A DNA stretch of 64,000 nt, from assembly GCA_943914465.1 (NCBI GenBank), contig CALUCD010000002.1:248001-312000 (forward strand), read 5' to 3'. Below, piece by piece: positions 8,615 through 18,485 of the stretch (position 1 is the first letter of the stretch; each line of letters opens with the position of its first letter). The position numbers and the translations under genes were made by a program. Origin of the DNA: an uncultured Corynebacterium sp. Lineage in GTDB: Bacteria; Actinomycetota; Actinomycetes; Mycobacteriales; Mycobacteriaceae. The notes under the pieces were generated by a model that saw nothing but the letters and a program-made list of their open reading frames with translations, ran no database searches and was not told the DNA's origin.

Positions 8615-10156
8615 CTACAGCGGACTGATGGTGTGTTTCTTCGGCAGGTCCATTTCGCGTTTGGTCTCCAGCTGGCGCAGCGCCCGGCGAAGCGCCAGCC
8701 TCGTCTGTGACGGCTCGATCATGGAATCGATGTAGCCGCGCTCCGCGGCGACGTATGGCGAGGTCATGTTCTCGTCGTAGAAATCCATGAACATTTTCTT
8801 CATGGCTTCGCGCTGAGCTGGATCTTCAATCTCCGCAAGCTTGGCGCCCTGCAAGGTCACGGCAGCAGCCGCCGCGCCCATCACGGCGATCTGGGCAGTT
8901 GGCCACGCGAGGTTCAAATCACCCGCCAAGTTCTTCGAGCCCATCACCGCGTACGCACCGCCGTAGGCCTTGCGCACAATCAGGGCGACCTTCGGCACCG
9001 TGGCTTCTACGCCGGCGAAGGCGAACTTCGCGCCGCGGTGAATCAACCCCTGGCGCTCCTGATGCACACCGGGCATGTACCCAGGGGTGTCTACCACGTA
9101 GACGATGGGGATGTTGTACGCGTCGCAGGTGCGAATGAACCGCGCGCCCTTGTCGGCGGCATCAGCATCGATACACCCGGCGAGGTACATCGGGTTGTTG
9201 GCTACGAAACCGACTGACTTACCGTCAATACGCCCGAAGGCGCAGATGAGGTTTTCGGCGTAGCCGGATTGGATTTCGATGAGCTCGTCATCGTCGCCAA
9301 GCTGAACGAGCAACTCCATCATGTCGTAGCCGGCGTTGGTGTCGTCTGGCAAGAACGCGTCGAGGTGTGCATCGTCAAGCTCCTCGTCCGCCGGGGCCCA
9401 CACCGGCGGCACCGCATCAAATGCGGAAGTAGGTAGGTGGTCGAGCAGGTCCCGCACATAGTCGTAGGCCTCTTCCTCACTGCCGACCACCGCAGAAATG
9501 TTGCCGGATTGCTCCTGGATGCGTGCCCCGCCGAGCTCAGCGGAGGTGATGTCCTCGCCGGTGACCTCCCGGATCACGTCCGGGCCGGTCACGTACATCT
9601 CGGACTGCCCATCAACCGCAATGACAAAGTCTGTAGTCACCGGCGCATACACCGCGCCACCGGCGGATTTGCCCAGCATGATTGAAATCTGCGGGCTCCG
9701 CCCACTGAGCGGCAGCTGCCGCCGGGCAATCTCCGAATACATCGCCAGTGAGGTCACCGCGTCCTGGATACGCGCACCACCGGAATCCTGAATACCGATG
9801 ACAGGACAGCCAATCTTGATGGCGAACTCCATCACCTCCACCACTTTGCGGCCAAAAGTGACACCCACAGAGCCGCCGTAGACGGTTTTATCGTGCGCGT
9901 AGATGGCCACAGGGCGGCCGTCGATACGCCCATAGCCCGTGACAACACCGTCGGAATACACCGCTTTCTCATCGCCGGGTGTGCGAGCAAGCGCGCCGAT
10001 CTCAACAAACGTGCCCTCATCGATCAGGGCAGCGATGCGCTGGCGGGGAGTGGTCAGGCCCGCCTCATCGCGGCGCTTGCGTGAGCGCTCCGAACCCGGG
10101 TCCTGGGCTTTTTCCAGGCGAGCGCGCAGGTCGGCGAGCTTGTCGGCGGTTGTCAT
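8615..10156 (-). CDS. accD3: Acyl-CoA carboxylase beta subunit for mycolate synthesis (AccD3, AccD4-type)
   Basis: 513 residues, a carboxyltransferase of the propionyl/acyl-CoA carboxylase beta family. It shows DSGGARIQDAV in the N-terminal crotonase-like half, CDAYNIPIVYVVDTPGYMPG in the C-terminal half, and the GGAYAVMGSKNL and WPTAQIAVMGA blocks around the active site. Adjacent to pks13 (6-nt gap), it is expected to carboxylate the long acyl-CoA that becomes the alpha-branch extender for Pks13, together with the biotinylated AccBC and AccD2/AccE encoded elsewhere. Start ATG 10156 (MTTADKLADLRARLEK) and length match the family. It is co-transcribed with pks13, and probably with fadD32. Confidence 0.93.
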   Translation of the reverse strand: MTTADKLADLRARLEKAQDPGSERSRKRRDEAGLTTPRQRIAALIDEGTFVEIGALARTPGDEKAVYSDGVVTGYGRIDGRPVAIYAHDKTVYGGSVGVTFGRKVVEVMEFAIKIGCPVIGIQDSGGARIQDAVTSLAMYSEIARRQLPLSGRSPQISIMLGKSAGGAVYAPVTTDFVIAVDGQSEMYVTGPDVIREVTGEDITSAELGGARIQEQSGNISAVVGSEEEAYDYVRDLLDHLPTSAFDAVPPVWAPADEELDDAHLDAFLPDDTNAGYDMMELLVQLGDDDELIEIQSGYAENLICAFGRIDGKSVGFVANNPMYLAGCIDADAADKGARFIRTCDAYNIPIVYVVDTPGYMPGVHQERQGLIHRGAKFAFAGVEATVPKVALIVRKAYGGAYAVMGSKNLAGDLNLAWPTAQIAVMGAAAAAVTLQGAKLAEIEDPAQREAMKKMFMDFYDENMTSPYVAAERGYIDSMIEPSQTRLALRRALRQLETKREMDLPKKHTISPL

Positions 10157-10162
10157 CGGTAA

Positions 10163-13100
10163 CTATCTTCCATTCCGTTCGCGTTGCATCCACTCGTTCA
10201 TGTGCGTGCCGACGATCCCTACCGCCGGCTCATCAACCACCGCAAGGTGATCCCCAGGCAAGTGCACAATGGTCAAATCGTTCACGATCTTGCCCCAGCC
10301 GCCATCTTCATCAATGTGGGCGTAGTTCGGCTCAAGCGCAATCGCGCCCTCATGCATCCCCTCAGAACGAAACAGCAGCACCGGTACGTCCACATCTGCC
10401 CAACGGGAAAAGTCAAGGTGGCCGAGAATCTGATTATCCACGAAGCTTGCGCGCTGGTGTTCCAACACCCCGGCCGCCAACCCGTGTTCAGCGGCATCGG
10501 TCGTGGCCAAAAATTCCTGCAACATTGCCAGCACCGCATCCTCACCAGCGGTTTCCAGCAGGTCATACGGCACCTCAAAATCGAGCCCGTACGTCTCTTT
10601 GGCAAACGTTGCGTAGCGGCCCCACCGCGCCTTGACCTCCTCCGGGGTGTCCGGGATCGGCTCAGAAGGCTGAGTGGTGTCCAATAGCGCAATGAACGCG
10701 ACCTTGTCGTTGCCAAGCTGGTGCGCCACCTCGTACGCCAGCGCACCGCCGAACGACCACCCGGCGAGCACCACTTTGCGCCCCGCGGCAATCCGCTCGA
10801 CGTCTGCCACGTATGCGGTAGCGCGTTCTGTCAGCGTTCCTTCACGCCGCTCCACGCCGTAGACCGGCACATCATCTGCCAGCCTCCGGGCCAGCGGTGC
10901 GTAGACCGCACTCGACCCGCCCGCCGGGTGGAAGGCGAAGACCGGTAAGCGATCGGCCTCCCCGTCACGAAAGACGCGGATGTTGCCTTCCACCTCGGTC
11001 TCAAGCCCTTCACGCACCAGGTTCGCCAGCGGTTCCAGCGTCCGCGCGTCCCGGACCTGTTGCGCAGTGATCTCAATCCCGGAGCGTTCACTGAGGTGGG
11101 CAGCGATCTCACCCGCGACCTCGTCGCTGATCGGATCCAGCTCACTGGTAACACCCGCAGCCGCAGCACCGGTGTGCTTTGCCCACGCACCAAACACCAT
11201 GCGTTCCGACGCATCACGCGGCGCCACACCAACCCCAGTCGCCTTCGCCTTAGCCACCTCGGCGGCCGGGTCTCTGGTCTGGGCGTTGTACGCCATCGGC
11301 TGTGGCGCATCCGGCCGCCCAGCCACAGACTCTTCCACGATGTGGATCACGTCGGCGACCGATGCGTCCCGCAGCGTCTGCACCTGCAGCGGCGGGATCT
11401 GGAAGTCGTACTCAATGCGGTTTTTGATGCGCATGCCCATGAGCGAATCCAGCCCAAGGTCAATCAGCGGCAACTCATCGGGCAGGTCCTCAGCATCAAA
11501 GCCCATTGACTCGGACACGATCGCGCGCAGGCGCTGCGCAACGGACTCGCCGGAGTCAGGGTCCCAGCGCATCGCATCGGCATCCGCGCTGGCAGTGCCC
11601 CCACTGCCCACAGCGCCCATAGCGCCCATAGTGTCCGCAGTCTCACCTGGTCCCGTCGCTGACCCCCCTGGGGCTCCTTCGACCAGCGCGTCGGCAGCTC
11701 TGTCGGCAGGTCCGTCAGCCGGGATCGCCGTGACACCGGCAACGTGGCCCGGCGCGCCAGTGAGCAGGGTGGAGGCAAAACCCTCCGCCACGAGGGTCTC
11801 AGCGTTGAACGCCTTGATGCTCACCCCGCCAAGGGTGGGGCTGACCAGGGTGGTCACTTCGCCGTCGGCAGGCAAGTAGCCATGCTCCTGGGTGGCCACC
11901 ACGCTCGCATTCGGCGCGACGTCAGCAGCTGCCGCCTCAATGAGCTGGTAGGGGCTGAACACCGCGTCTGCCTGGGTGGCAAAGGCGATTTGCCCGTCCG
12001 GCAATTGCACGCGCGAACCGAGGACGGAACCACCGGTGGAATGCGGGCGCGCCGCCGTCCATAAGTGATTGCGCCGAAACGCGGTACCAGGAGCGGCGAT
12101 ACGAGGCCCATCACCGTAGAAGCCGGCGAAGTCGACCTTCATACCGTTGACGTAAAGCTTCGCACCAAGGTCGAGCAGGGTTTCCACCTCGTCGAGCTTG
12201 CGCTTGGTGGTGAACAGCAGCTGGGTGTCCGGTTTGCCGGCGGCAAACGCGGTATTCATCATGCCCATCAGCGCGACCGGGTTGGGTGTGATCTCCACCA
12301 GCGTGGTGTGGCCGGCGTTCAAGGCGGCCTCGGTGGCGTCTTGGAAATAGACCGGTTGGCGGGTCATGCGCAGGAAATAGTCGCTGGTGTGCACCACGGA
12401 CCCGGCTGGGTAGACCTCACCGCGGTCAACGGAGGAAAACAGCGGCACCCGCAGCGGATGGGGGGTCACTCCGGCGATCTCGGCGGCGAGGTCGCCCATA
12501 ATCGGGTCAAGTGCAGAGGTGTGCCCGGCGCCGCGCACGTTGAGTTTGCGGGCGAATTTCTCTTCCTGCTCCAGTGCCGCCACCAGGAAGTCCACTGCTG
12601 CCCCCGGGCCGCCGACGGTGGTCATTCCCGGCCCGGCGTATACGGCTGGTTCAATCCCGGCAGCTTCAGGATGCGCGGCGACGAACTCGGCCAACTGGTC
12701 TGCACCGAGCTCAACCACCGCCATCGCACCTTCTTGTGGGGTGCCGGCGATCATGGCTTCACCTTCGCTCATGAGACGCGCGCGTTGGCAGGCGATGAGC
12801 ACAGCGTCACGGTCCGAAATGCCGCCTGCCGCGTAGGCCGCGGCGATCTCGCCCATGGACATACCCATCGTCGCCGCAGGCGTGATCCCAAGTGAGGCCA
12901 GAAGGTCGGTCTGGGCGATCTGGATCGCGGTAATGGTCACCTGGCCGGTTTGGGTGTCGTAGGTCAGCTCGTCATTGTCAATGATCTCCAGCATCGACCA
13001 GCCGCCCTCAAACTGGACTACCTCATCAAGCTCACGCATCCGAGCGGCGAAAATCTCGGACGTTGCCATCAGGCGCTTGGCCATCAGCCGGTGCTGCGAG

Positions 13101-15061
13101 CCGAAACCGGAATACACAAACACAGGCCCGACCGCACTGGGGGAATCCGCGGCCGCAATCCCGGTGCCGATCTTGCCATCAGCCACCTGGCGCAACCGGG
13201 TGACCGCCTCAGCGACCGTATCCGCCTGCACGACCGCCGCGGAGCGGGCGTGGTTACGCCGCGCAAGTGAGCGCGCGACAGGCACCAGGTCAGCGTCAGC
13301 CCGGCCCTCAAGAAAGTCCGCCAATGCGCTGGCGGCCTCTTTGCGTCTCGACGGCAACAGCCCACTGACCGGCAACGCCACCCGAGCAACGCCGGCGAAA
13401 CCGGTTACGTCCCGCGCAGTATTTGCAGTATCGGCCGCGGCGCCTTCCCCAGGGCTTTGCCCGCCCAGCTCCTCCGCATATTCGCCCGCGTCGAAATCAG
13501 CGATCACCACATGCGCATTCGTGCCGCCAAATCCGAACCCGGACACACCAGCGATGCGCCTGCCGGAATAACGCGGCCACTCCCGCGGGTCTGCGACGAC
13601 CTCAAGGTGCTCCGCGTCAAAGTCGATGTAGCGGTTGGGGGCAGTGAAGTTCGCCGAGGCGGGGATTGTGTCGTGGCGTAACGCCTCCAGAACTTTGATC
13701 AGCGCCACCACGCCAGCGGCTGATTCGGAGTGTCCCACGCTGGACTTCGCGGAGCCGAGCAGCAGCGGGTTGACGGCGCTACGGTCACGGCCCAGCACCG
13801 CACCCAACGCGGTGGCCTCAATCGGATCGCCCAGGATGGTGCCGGTGCCGTGTGCTTCCACCAGGTCTACCGTGGCTGGGTCGATGCCCGCGTCGGCGTA
13901 GGCGCGCTCGAGTACGTCCACCTGCGCGTCTGGGTTCGGTGCGGTGAGACCGTTGGAGTGCCCGTCGGAGTTGGTGGCGGAGCCTTTGATCACCGCCAGG
14001 ATTTCATCTTCGTTTGCAACTGCGTCGGCGACCCGCTTGAGCACGATAAAGCCCGCAGCTTCGGAGCGAACGATGCCGTCAGCGTCATCAGAAAACGCCC
14101 GAATCCCCCCGGTCGGCGAAATGACACCCAGCTCAGAGAACATGAGCGAGGCAAACGGGTTGGCCAGTATGTTCACGCCCCCGGCAAGCGCGACGTCGCA
14201 CTCCCCATCACGCAACGCACGCACAGCGTGGTGTACGGAGACCAGCGAGGAAGAACACGCGGTGTCTACATTCATCGACGGGCCGCGGAAATCAAACGCG
14301 TACGAGATGCGGTTGGGAATGATCGCAGACGACGCCCCGGTCAGCGCGTATGGGTGCGCCTGCGCCGGATCCGCGCCGATGAGCATCCCATAGTCGTTGC
14401 CTGAGGACCCTACGAACACACCCACCGGCGTGCCGCGCAGCCGATCTGCGGGGATGTGCGCGTCTTCCAACGCCTCCCACGCGACCTCCAGCATGATGCG
14501 CTGCTGCGGGTCCATGTTTTGCGCCTCAAGCGGGGACAAGCCGAAAAATTCGTTATCGAAGCTGGCTATGTCATCGAGATAGCCACCATCTGTGGCTTCT
14601 TCTTTCATCTTGGTACGCAGGTAGGGGTCACCTGCGTACTCGGACCAGCGCCCGGCGGGAAGGGGACCGGTGGTCACGGCACCGTCGAGAAGCAATGCCC
14701 ACAACTCGTCCGCGTTTGCCGCTCCTGGGAAACGGCCCGCACGGCCTACGATCGCGATATCTCGCTGCGCCGGCGAGGCGCTTACTGTCTGCATCCGCCC
14801 TGCGCGCGCCCCCCGCACACCTTGCTTGTCCTCCTGGCTAGCTGTCAGCGCATGGGCGAGGGCCTCAATGGTGGGGTACTGGTACGCAATCGTCGGGTCG
14901 AGCTTTACACCCAGCAGGTTTTCGAGCTCGCCAGAGAGGATGACAGCGTCACGGGAGGACAGGCCGTAGGCCTCAAGGGGCTTGCTGGGATCAATCTCTG
15001 CCTCCCCCGTGACGGCGGACACCCACTGCTCAAGCCAGAGACTTAAGTCGTGTTCGGTCAT
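10163..15061 (-). CDS. pks13: Mycolate-condensing polyketide synthase Pks13
   Basis: 1632-residue type I PKS that performs the Claisen-type condensation of two fatty acyl chains into the alpha-alkyl beta-keto precursor of mycolic acid. Domain order is canonical for Pks13: N-terminal ACP (Ser36 in YGLSSRDAV), ketosynthase (about 100-525; Cys269 in DTACSSS, His404 in EAHGTGT, His444 in SVGHSES), acyltransferase (Ser735 in GMSMGE, where many relatives have GHSxGE), second ACP (Ser1206 in LGLDSLMGM) and thioesterase (Ser1436 in GWSFGG), which transfers the product to trehalose. No reductive domains are present. A Gly/Ala/Met-rich linker lies at about 1140-1160. It sits between fadD32 (28 nt upstream) and accD3. 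The single copy and order mark a mycolate producer. Confidence 0.97.
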   Translation of the reverse strand: MTEHDLSLWLEQWVSAVTGEAEIDPSKPLEAYGLSSRDAVILSGELENLLGVKLDPTIAYQYPTIEALAHALTASQEDKQGVRGARAGRMQTVSASPAQRDIAIVGRAGRFPGAANADELWALLLDGAVTTGPLPAGRWSEYAGDPYLRTKMKEEATDGGYLDDIASFDNEFFGLSPLEAQNMDPQQRIMLEVAWEALEDAHIPADRLRGTPVGVFVGSSGNDYGMLIGADPAQAHPYALTGASSAIIPNRISYAFDFRGPSMNVDTACSSSLVSVHHAVRALRDGECDVALAGGVNILANPFASLMFSELGVISPTGGIRAFSDDADGIVRSEAAGFIVLKRVADAVANEDEILAVIKGSATNSDGHSNGLTAPNPDAQVDVLERAYADAGIDPATVDLVEAHGTGTILGDPIEATALGAVLGRDRSAVNPLLLGSAKSSVGHSESAAGVVALIKVLEALRHDTIPASANFTAPNRYIDFDAEHLEVVADPREWPRYSGRRIAGVSGFGFGGTNAHVVIADFDAGEYAEELGGQSPGEGAAADTANTARDVTGFAGVARVALPVSGLLPSRRKEAASALADFLEGRADADLVPVARSLARRNHARSAAVVQADTVAEAVTRLRQVADGKIGTGIAAADSPSAVGPVFVYSGFGSQHRLMAKRLMATSEIFAARMRELDEVVQFEGGWSMLEIIDNDELTYDTQTGQVTITAIQIAQTDLLASLGITPAATMGMSMGEIAAAYAAGGISDRDAVLIACQRARLMSEGEAMIAGTPQEGAMAVVELGADQLAEFVAAHPEAAGIEPAVYAGPGMTTVGGPGAAVDFLVAALEQEEKFARKLNVRGAGHTSALDPIMGDLAAEIAGVTPHPLRVPLFSSVDRGEVYPAGSVVHTSDYFLRMTRQPVYFQDATEAALNAGHTTLVEITPNPVALMGMMNTAFAAGKPDTQLLFTTKRKLDEVETLLDLGAKLYVNGMKVDFAGFYGDGPRIAAPGTAFRRNHLWTAARPHSTGGSVLGSRVQLPDGQIAFATQADAVFSPYQLIEAAAADVAPNASVVATQEHGYLPADGEVTTLVSPTLGGVSIKAFNAETLVAEGFASTLLTGAPGHVAGVTAIPADGPADRAADALVEGAPGGSATGPGETADTMGAMGAVGSGGTASADADAMRWDPDSGESVAQRLRAIVSESMGFDAEDLPDELPLIDLGLDSLMGMRIKNRIEYDFQIPPLQVQTLRDASVADVIHIVEESVAGRPDAPQPMAYNAQTRDPAAEVAKAKATGVGVAPRDASERMVFGAWAKHTGAAAAGVTSELDPISDEVAGEIAAHLSERSGIEITAQQVRDARTLEPLANLVREGLETEVEGNIRVFRDGEADRLPVFAFHPAGGSSAVYAPLARRLADDVPVYGVERREGTLTERATAYVADVERIAAGRKVVLAGWSFGGALAYEVAHQLGNDKVAFIALLDTTQPSEPIPDTPEEVKARWGRYATFAKETYGLDFEVPYDLLETAGEDAVLAMLQEFLATTDAAEHGLAAGVLEHQRASFVDNQILGHLDFSRWADVDVPVLLFRSEGMHEGAIALEPNYAHIDEDGGWGKIVNDLTIVHLPGDHLAVVDEPAVGIVGTHMNEWMQRERNGR

Positions 15062-15089
15062 AGCATAAAAGCTTATCGTTTCGTGTTTA

Positions 15090-16931
15090 TCAACTGTTAT
15101 CCTCCGAAGATGCTGCCGTTATCTGTGTGCGCTCGCTGAACTGCTTCGCATTCACGCGGCGCGCAATCTTGCCGGAGGATGAGCGCGCGATGCCGTTGGG
15201 CTCATGAAACTCGATCACAGCTGGGGAGATACCGTGGTTTTGGGTCACGGCCGCGCGAATCGCGTCCTCCGCCGCCGGGTCACCGTCCGCGCCGGCACCA
15301 TCGGCACGCTCCACGAGCAGCACGAGTTGCTCCACATCCTCACCAGGTACCGCGAACGCAGCCACAGAGTCCGGGCGGACATGCTCCGAGGCCTCCTGCA
15401 CCGTTGCTTCAATGTCCTGCGGGTAGTGGTTACGCCCAGCGACAACGATGAGGTCTTTCACACGGCCAGTGATATAGACATGCCCATCAACGACCGTGCC
15501 CAAGTCACCGGTGTTCAGCCAGCCATCTTTCGGCAGGTTCTCCTGCTTGGTCTGCCCGATGGTGTTGTGGAAAGCCTCATCGGTCTCCTCAGGGCGGTCA
15601 AGATAACCAGCTGCTTTGTTCGGCCCATGCACCCAGAGTTCTCCAACCATGCCGGCGTCGACCTCCTCCTTGGTCTCCGGATCGACGATGGCGAACTGCA
15701 TCCAGTGCACCGGCTGGCCGTTTGAGGCAAACGGCACACCGTTTGCCTCATCGACCTCCACGGCCTTGCCTTGCGCGAGCTGGTCGCGGTCGAAGAAGGC
15801 AAAGCGTGGGCCCTTGCTGGTCTGCGGCGTGGTCACAATCAACGTCGCCTCAGCCAAACCATAGGAAGGCCGCAGCGTGAGCGGGTCAAGACCAGTCGGT
15901 TCAAAGGCCTCAATGAACGCGTCCACACTCGTTTTAGTCACCGGTTCAGAGCCGATGATCACAGCCTCCACACCAGAGAAGTCGTACTGGTTCGCCTCTT
16001 CTGGCGCGGCGTAGCGAGCCGCGAGCTCGAGCGCGAAGTTCGGGGCCACAGCATAGACATGCATGTCCTCTGGGTCATCGGCGCGACGCGACAGCCGCTC
16101 AATCCAACGCTTCGGCTGCTGGATGAAGTCACGCGGCGTGAAAATCTCGAACTCGCTGCCAAGCACGACCAGGAAGATCGCGATGATGATGCCCATGTCG
16201 TGGTGCATCGGCAACCAGGAAGGAACCCGCAGCGGCTGCTTGATGCCCACACCCGAGTAAATCTGAATAACGTTGGCAACGATCGATTCGTTGGTGAGCA
16301 CCACTCCAGCTGGGTTGCGGGTAGAACCAGAGGTGTACTGCAAAAACGACACCTCACCGGCCAGATTGGTACCCGGTTCCACCTGGATCGGCTGCCACGT
16401 CTGTGCAAGCGTCTCAGGCAGGGAATCCACCGCGAGGATGCGCGGGCGTTGCGCAGACGGCAGCTCGGCGAAGTATGCACGCACGGCGGGGGCGCCCTGC
16501 GTGTTGGTCAGCACCGCCGATGCGCCCGAATCGCCGAGAACCGCTTTCAGGTGCTCCTCGTGGCCCGGCTCGTTCGGGTCATACAGCGGGATGGGGACCT
16601 GCCCAGCGTAGAGCGCACCCATGAACCCGATGATGTACTCGGGGGAATTGCCTGCGAGAATGGCCACCCGATCCCCCGGCTGCCCAACCTGCATGAGACG
16701 CGCCGCGACTGCCTTGATGCGGGTGTTGACTTCGCGGCGGGTGTACTCGGTAGCCTCTCCCTCGGTGGAGGTGGAGTAATCCCAGAAGCGGATATTGACT
16801 GCGTCTGCTTGCCCCGCCTGCTGCGCGCCGGCGTAGAGCATTTCGGTGAGTGCGGGGATGGTGAAGTCCGGCGGGAGGCTGATCTGCCCGTTGTCGTCGA
16901 CGAAGCGCGTAATAATTCCAGCGAGATCCAT
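15090..16931 (-). CDS. fadD32: Long-chain fatty-acyl-AMP ligase FadD32
   Basis: 613-residue FAAL that adenylates the meromycolic-type fatty acid and loads it on the N-terminal ACP of Pks13. Evidence: the AMP-binding P-loop FLQYTSGSTRNPAGV, LPMHHDMGI (FAAL-type, in place of a CoA-ligase block), GELWVHGPNKAAGYL, the hinge GRVKDLIVVAGRNHYPQDIE, and a C-terminal SSSGKIARR. The N-terminus (MDLAGIITRFVDDNGQISLP) and the start at 16931, with GGAGCC upstream, fit the FadD32 family. It is the first of three tightly spaced genes fadD32-pks13-accD3. Confidence 0.95.
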   Translation of the reverse strand: MDLAGIITRFVDDNGQISLPPDFTIPALTEMLYAGAQQAGQADAVNIRFWDYSTSTEGEATEYTRREVNTRIKAVAARLMQVGQPGDRVAILAGNSPEYIIGFMGALYAGQVPIPLYDPNEPGHEEHLKAVLGDSGASAVLTNTQGAPAVRAYFAELPSAQRPRILAVDSLPETLAQTWQPIQVEPGTNLAGEVSFLQYTSGSTRNPAGVVLTNESIVANVIQIYSGVGIKQPLRVPSWLPMHHDMGIIIAIFLVVLGSEFEIFTPRDFIQQPKRWIERLSRRADDPEDMHVYAVAPNFALELAARYAAPEEANQYDFSGVEAVIIGSEPVTKTSVDAFIEAFEPTGLDPLTLRPSYGLAEATLIVTTPQTSKGPRFAFFDRDQLAQGKAVEVDEANGVPFASNGQPVHWMQFAIVDPETKEEVDAGMVGELWVHGPNKAAGYLDRPEETDEAFHNTIGQTKQENLPKDGWLNTGDLGTVVDGHVYITGRVKDLIVVAGRNHYPQDIEATVQEASEHVRPDSVAAFAVPGEDVEQLVLLVERADGAGADGDPAAEDAIRAAVTQNHGISPAVIEFHEPNGIARSSSGKIARRVNAKQFSERTQITAASSEDNS

Positions 16932-16993
16932 GAGTGGCTCCTTTGGGCGAGCGGGAAATGAGATCAGGTCAAGCAGTGAACAGAATTAGTTAG

Positions 16994-17947
16994 CTACTGC
17001 AAATTATCGATCGTAGTCTTGGCCCACTCCACCGTCCATTTCGACGCGGTCGTTCCCGGAATCACATCCGGGTTCGTGGCATACAACGAGTGCGTCCCAT
17101 TTGCCATGAACAGCTCACCCGCGCGGTCCACCGCATTTCCCACGGCATGCGGCGCGTCGCACACCGAGTCATTCGGCGCGCAAATTTCAAACGCCCGATC
17201 AGCGACCGCACCAAAACCTCCAGGACGCGCGCCGGTCATCGTCGCACCTGGGGTAGCGAGGTTCACGATCGACTGCAGCGGCTGCATCGTGATCTCCGCG
17301 CCGATACCACTGAGCTCCACACCAGGGTTGACACCCACCCCGTTTTCGCGCCTTCCGTCTGCAATCATGACCGCGCCGAGGAGTCGCTCTGGCGGGATCG
17401 CACTACTGCCGGTGCCGATCTCACTTGCCACATCGCCCGCGATCACCGCGCCTTGAGAAAACCCAGCAATGATGAACTTCGTTGAAGCACACTGCTTGGC
17501 GACGAACGCCAACTCCCCTTTGACCTTCGCCGTCCCCTCAGCCCGCGAGTCGTCGTATGTCATTTCCTTGCGGCCATGCGAGGTCTGAATGTTTTTGAAC
17601 TGGGCGGTGTACGGCACGGTGAACACCCGCACCTGGTCGATGTCATACGCCTCCTGCAGGGGGCGTGTAATGGTGAGCATGAAGCTCGCCGGGTTGGCCT
17701 GCGGGTTGAACGGGTCATCGTCCGGGGCGGACTCCCATGTGCCCGGCACGGAGATGAACTCAACCGCCGGGCACCAATCAGGCTCCGGTTTCGCTTCCTC
17801 CGACCGCTCCGGCGCACCAGGTGGGTTCGCGATGTCATCAAGGCCCGAGCCGTCACCGGCAAAACGCCACTGGTAAATACCCAGCCCGATGAGCGAGAGC
17901 ACCACCAAGACAGCGGCGATGAGAAAAACCTTGCGTGTGGTGCGCAT
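16994..17947 (-). CDS. Cutinase-like envelope lipase/thioesterase (Rv3802c/Culp6-type)
   Basis: 317 residues with one N-terminal membrane anchor (residues 7-26) and an exported alpha/beta-hydrolase. The nucleophile motif is AGFSQGA (Ser164). A late Asp in CAPNDSVCD and His in ANGTHSLY complete a cutinase-type triad, and paired cysteines flank these sites. Rv3802c, at the same place between fadD32 and the mycolyltransferases, has phospholipase/thioesterase activity and is needed for a normal mycolate envelope. It probably continues the fadD32 regulon or has its own promoter in the 46-nt gap before it. Confidence 0.88.
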   Translation of the reverse strand: MRTTRKVFLIAAVLVVLSLIGLGIYQWRFAGDGSGLDDIANPPGAPERSEEAKPEPDWCPAVEFISVPGTWESAPDDDPFNPQANPASFMLTITRPLQEAYDIDQVRVFTVPYTAQFKNIQTSHGRKEMTYDDSRAEGTAKVKGELAFVAKQCASTKFIIAGFSQGAVIAGDVASEIGTGSSAIPPERLLGAVMIADGRRENGVGVNPGVELSGIGAEITMQPLQSIVNLATPGATMTGARPGGFGAVADRAFEICAPNDSVCDAPHAVGNAVDRAGELFMANGTHSLYATNPDVIPGTTASKWTVEWAKTTIDNLQ

Positions 17948-17993
17948 CGAGGCTGCTCCTCCTAGCTGCGGCCGAACCGGGCAGGGACCCGGT

Positions 17994-18485
17994 TTAGCAG
18001 AGGTGTGCGCGAGCGGAGTCAGTCAGCAGCTGGCCGAGCGTGTCAGGGTCCATGTCGGTGCGTCGCTGCTCCACCAACTGGCCTGCCACCGCGTCACGCG
18101 TGATGAACTCGTCTGAGCATACGCCCATGCCTGTGGCAGTGAGTTGATCCTCAACGCCTTCGATGTTGAGCCCGTTTTCCTTCAGCTGAGTGAGAAACGC
18201 CTGCTCTTCGGCGGTGAATTGGTTTCCTTGCTGAGGGATCGACTCAACTTCGCGGGCTCGATCGTCCGCAAGACGAGCAGGCCCGCCCTCCTGATCGTCC
18301 TGGCCGCCGGCGCGTGTCTTCGTCGCCGTCACCGTCGTCGAGGCGTCCCCGTCCGCTGGGGTATCCGACCCTGTTGCCACGGCGGTAGCAGACACATCAT
18401 CGGAGTTGACCGTCGCCGAACCGCCGCACGCCGCCGCGCCGAACGGCAGCGCGCACACACACACCAGTGTTGCTAGTCGCTTCAT
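17994..18485 (-). CDS. DUF732-like lipoprotein
   Basis: 163 residues. The N-terminus MKRLATLVCVCALPFGAAACGG is a lipoprotein signal with lipobox GAAAC, so the mature protein is probably lipid-anchored at Cys20. A low-complexity Asp/Thr-rich stretch (about 25-65) is followed by a compact C-terminal domain with AFLTQLKENGLNI, a cysteine in GMGVCSDE and a final HLC. This is the two-cysteine pattern of DUF732 proteins, whose function is unknown. The ATG of cop1 lies upstream and the stop of cop1 (18485) touches its start, so the two are translated from one mRNA. A role beside Cop1 is inferred from that coupling only. Confidence 0.72.
   Translation of the reverse strand: MKRLATLVCVCALPFGAAACGGSATVNSDDVSATAVATGSDTPADGDASTTVTATKTRAGGQDDQEGGPARLADDRAREVESIPQQGNQFTAEEQAFLTQLKENGLNIEGVEDQLTATGMGVCSDEFITRDAVAGQLVEQRRTDMDPDTLGQLLTDSARAHLC

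Noticed and set aside
12065..14404. Several plus-strand frames opposite pks13
   Set aside because: pks13 has every expected catalytic motif in one frame; the opposite-strand frames show none.
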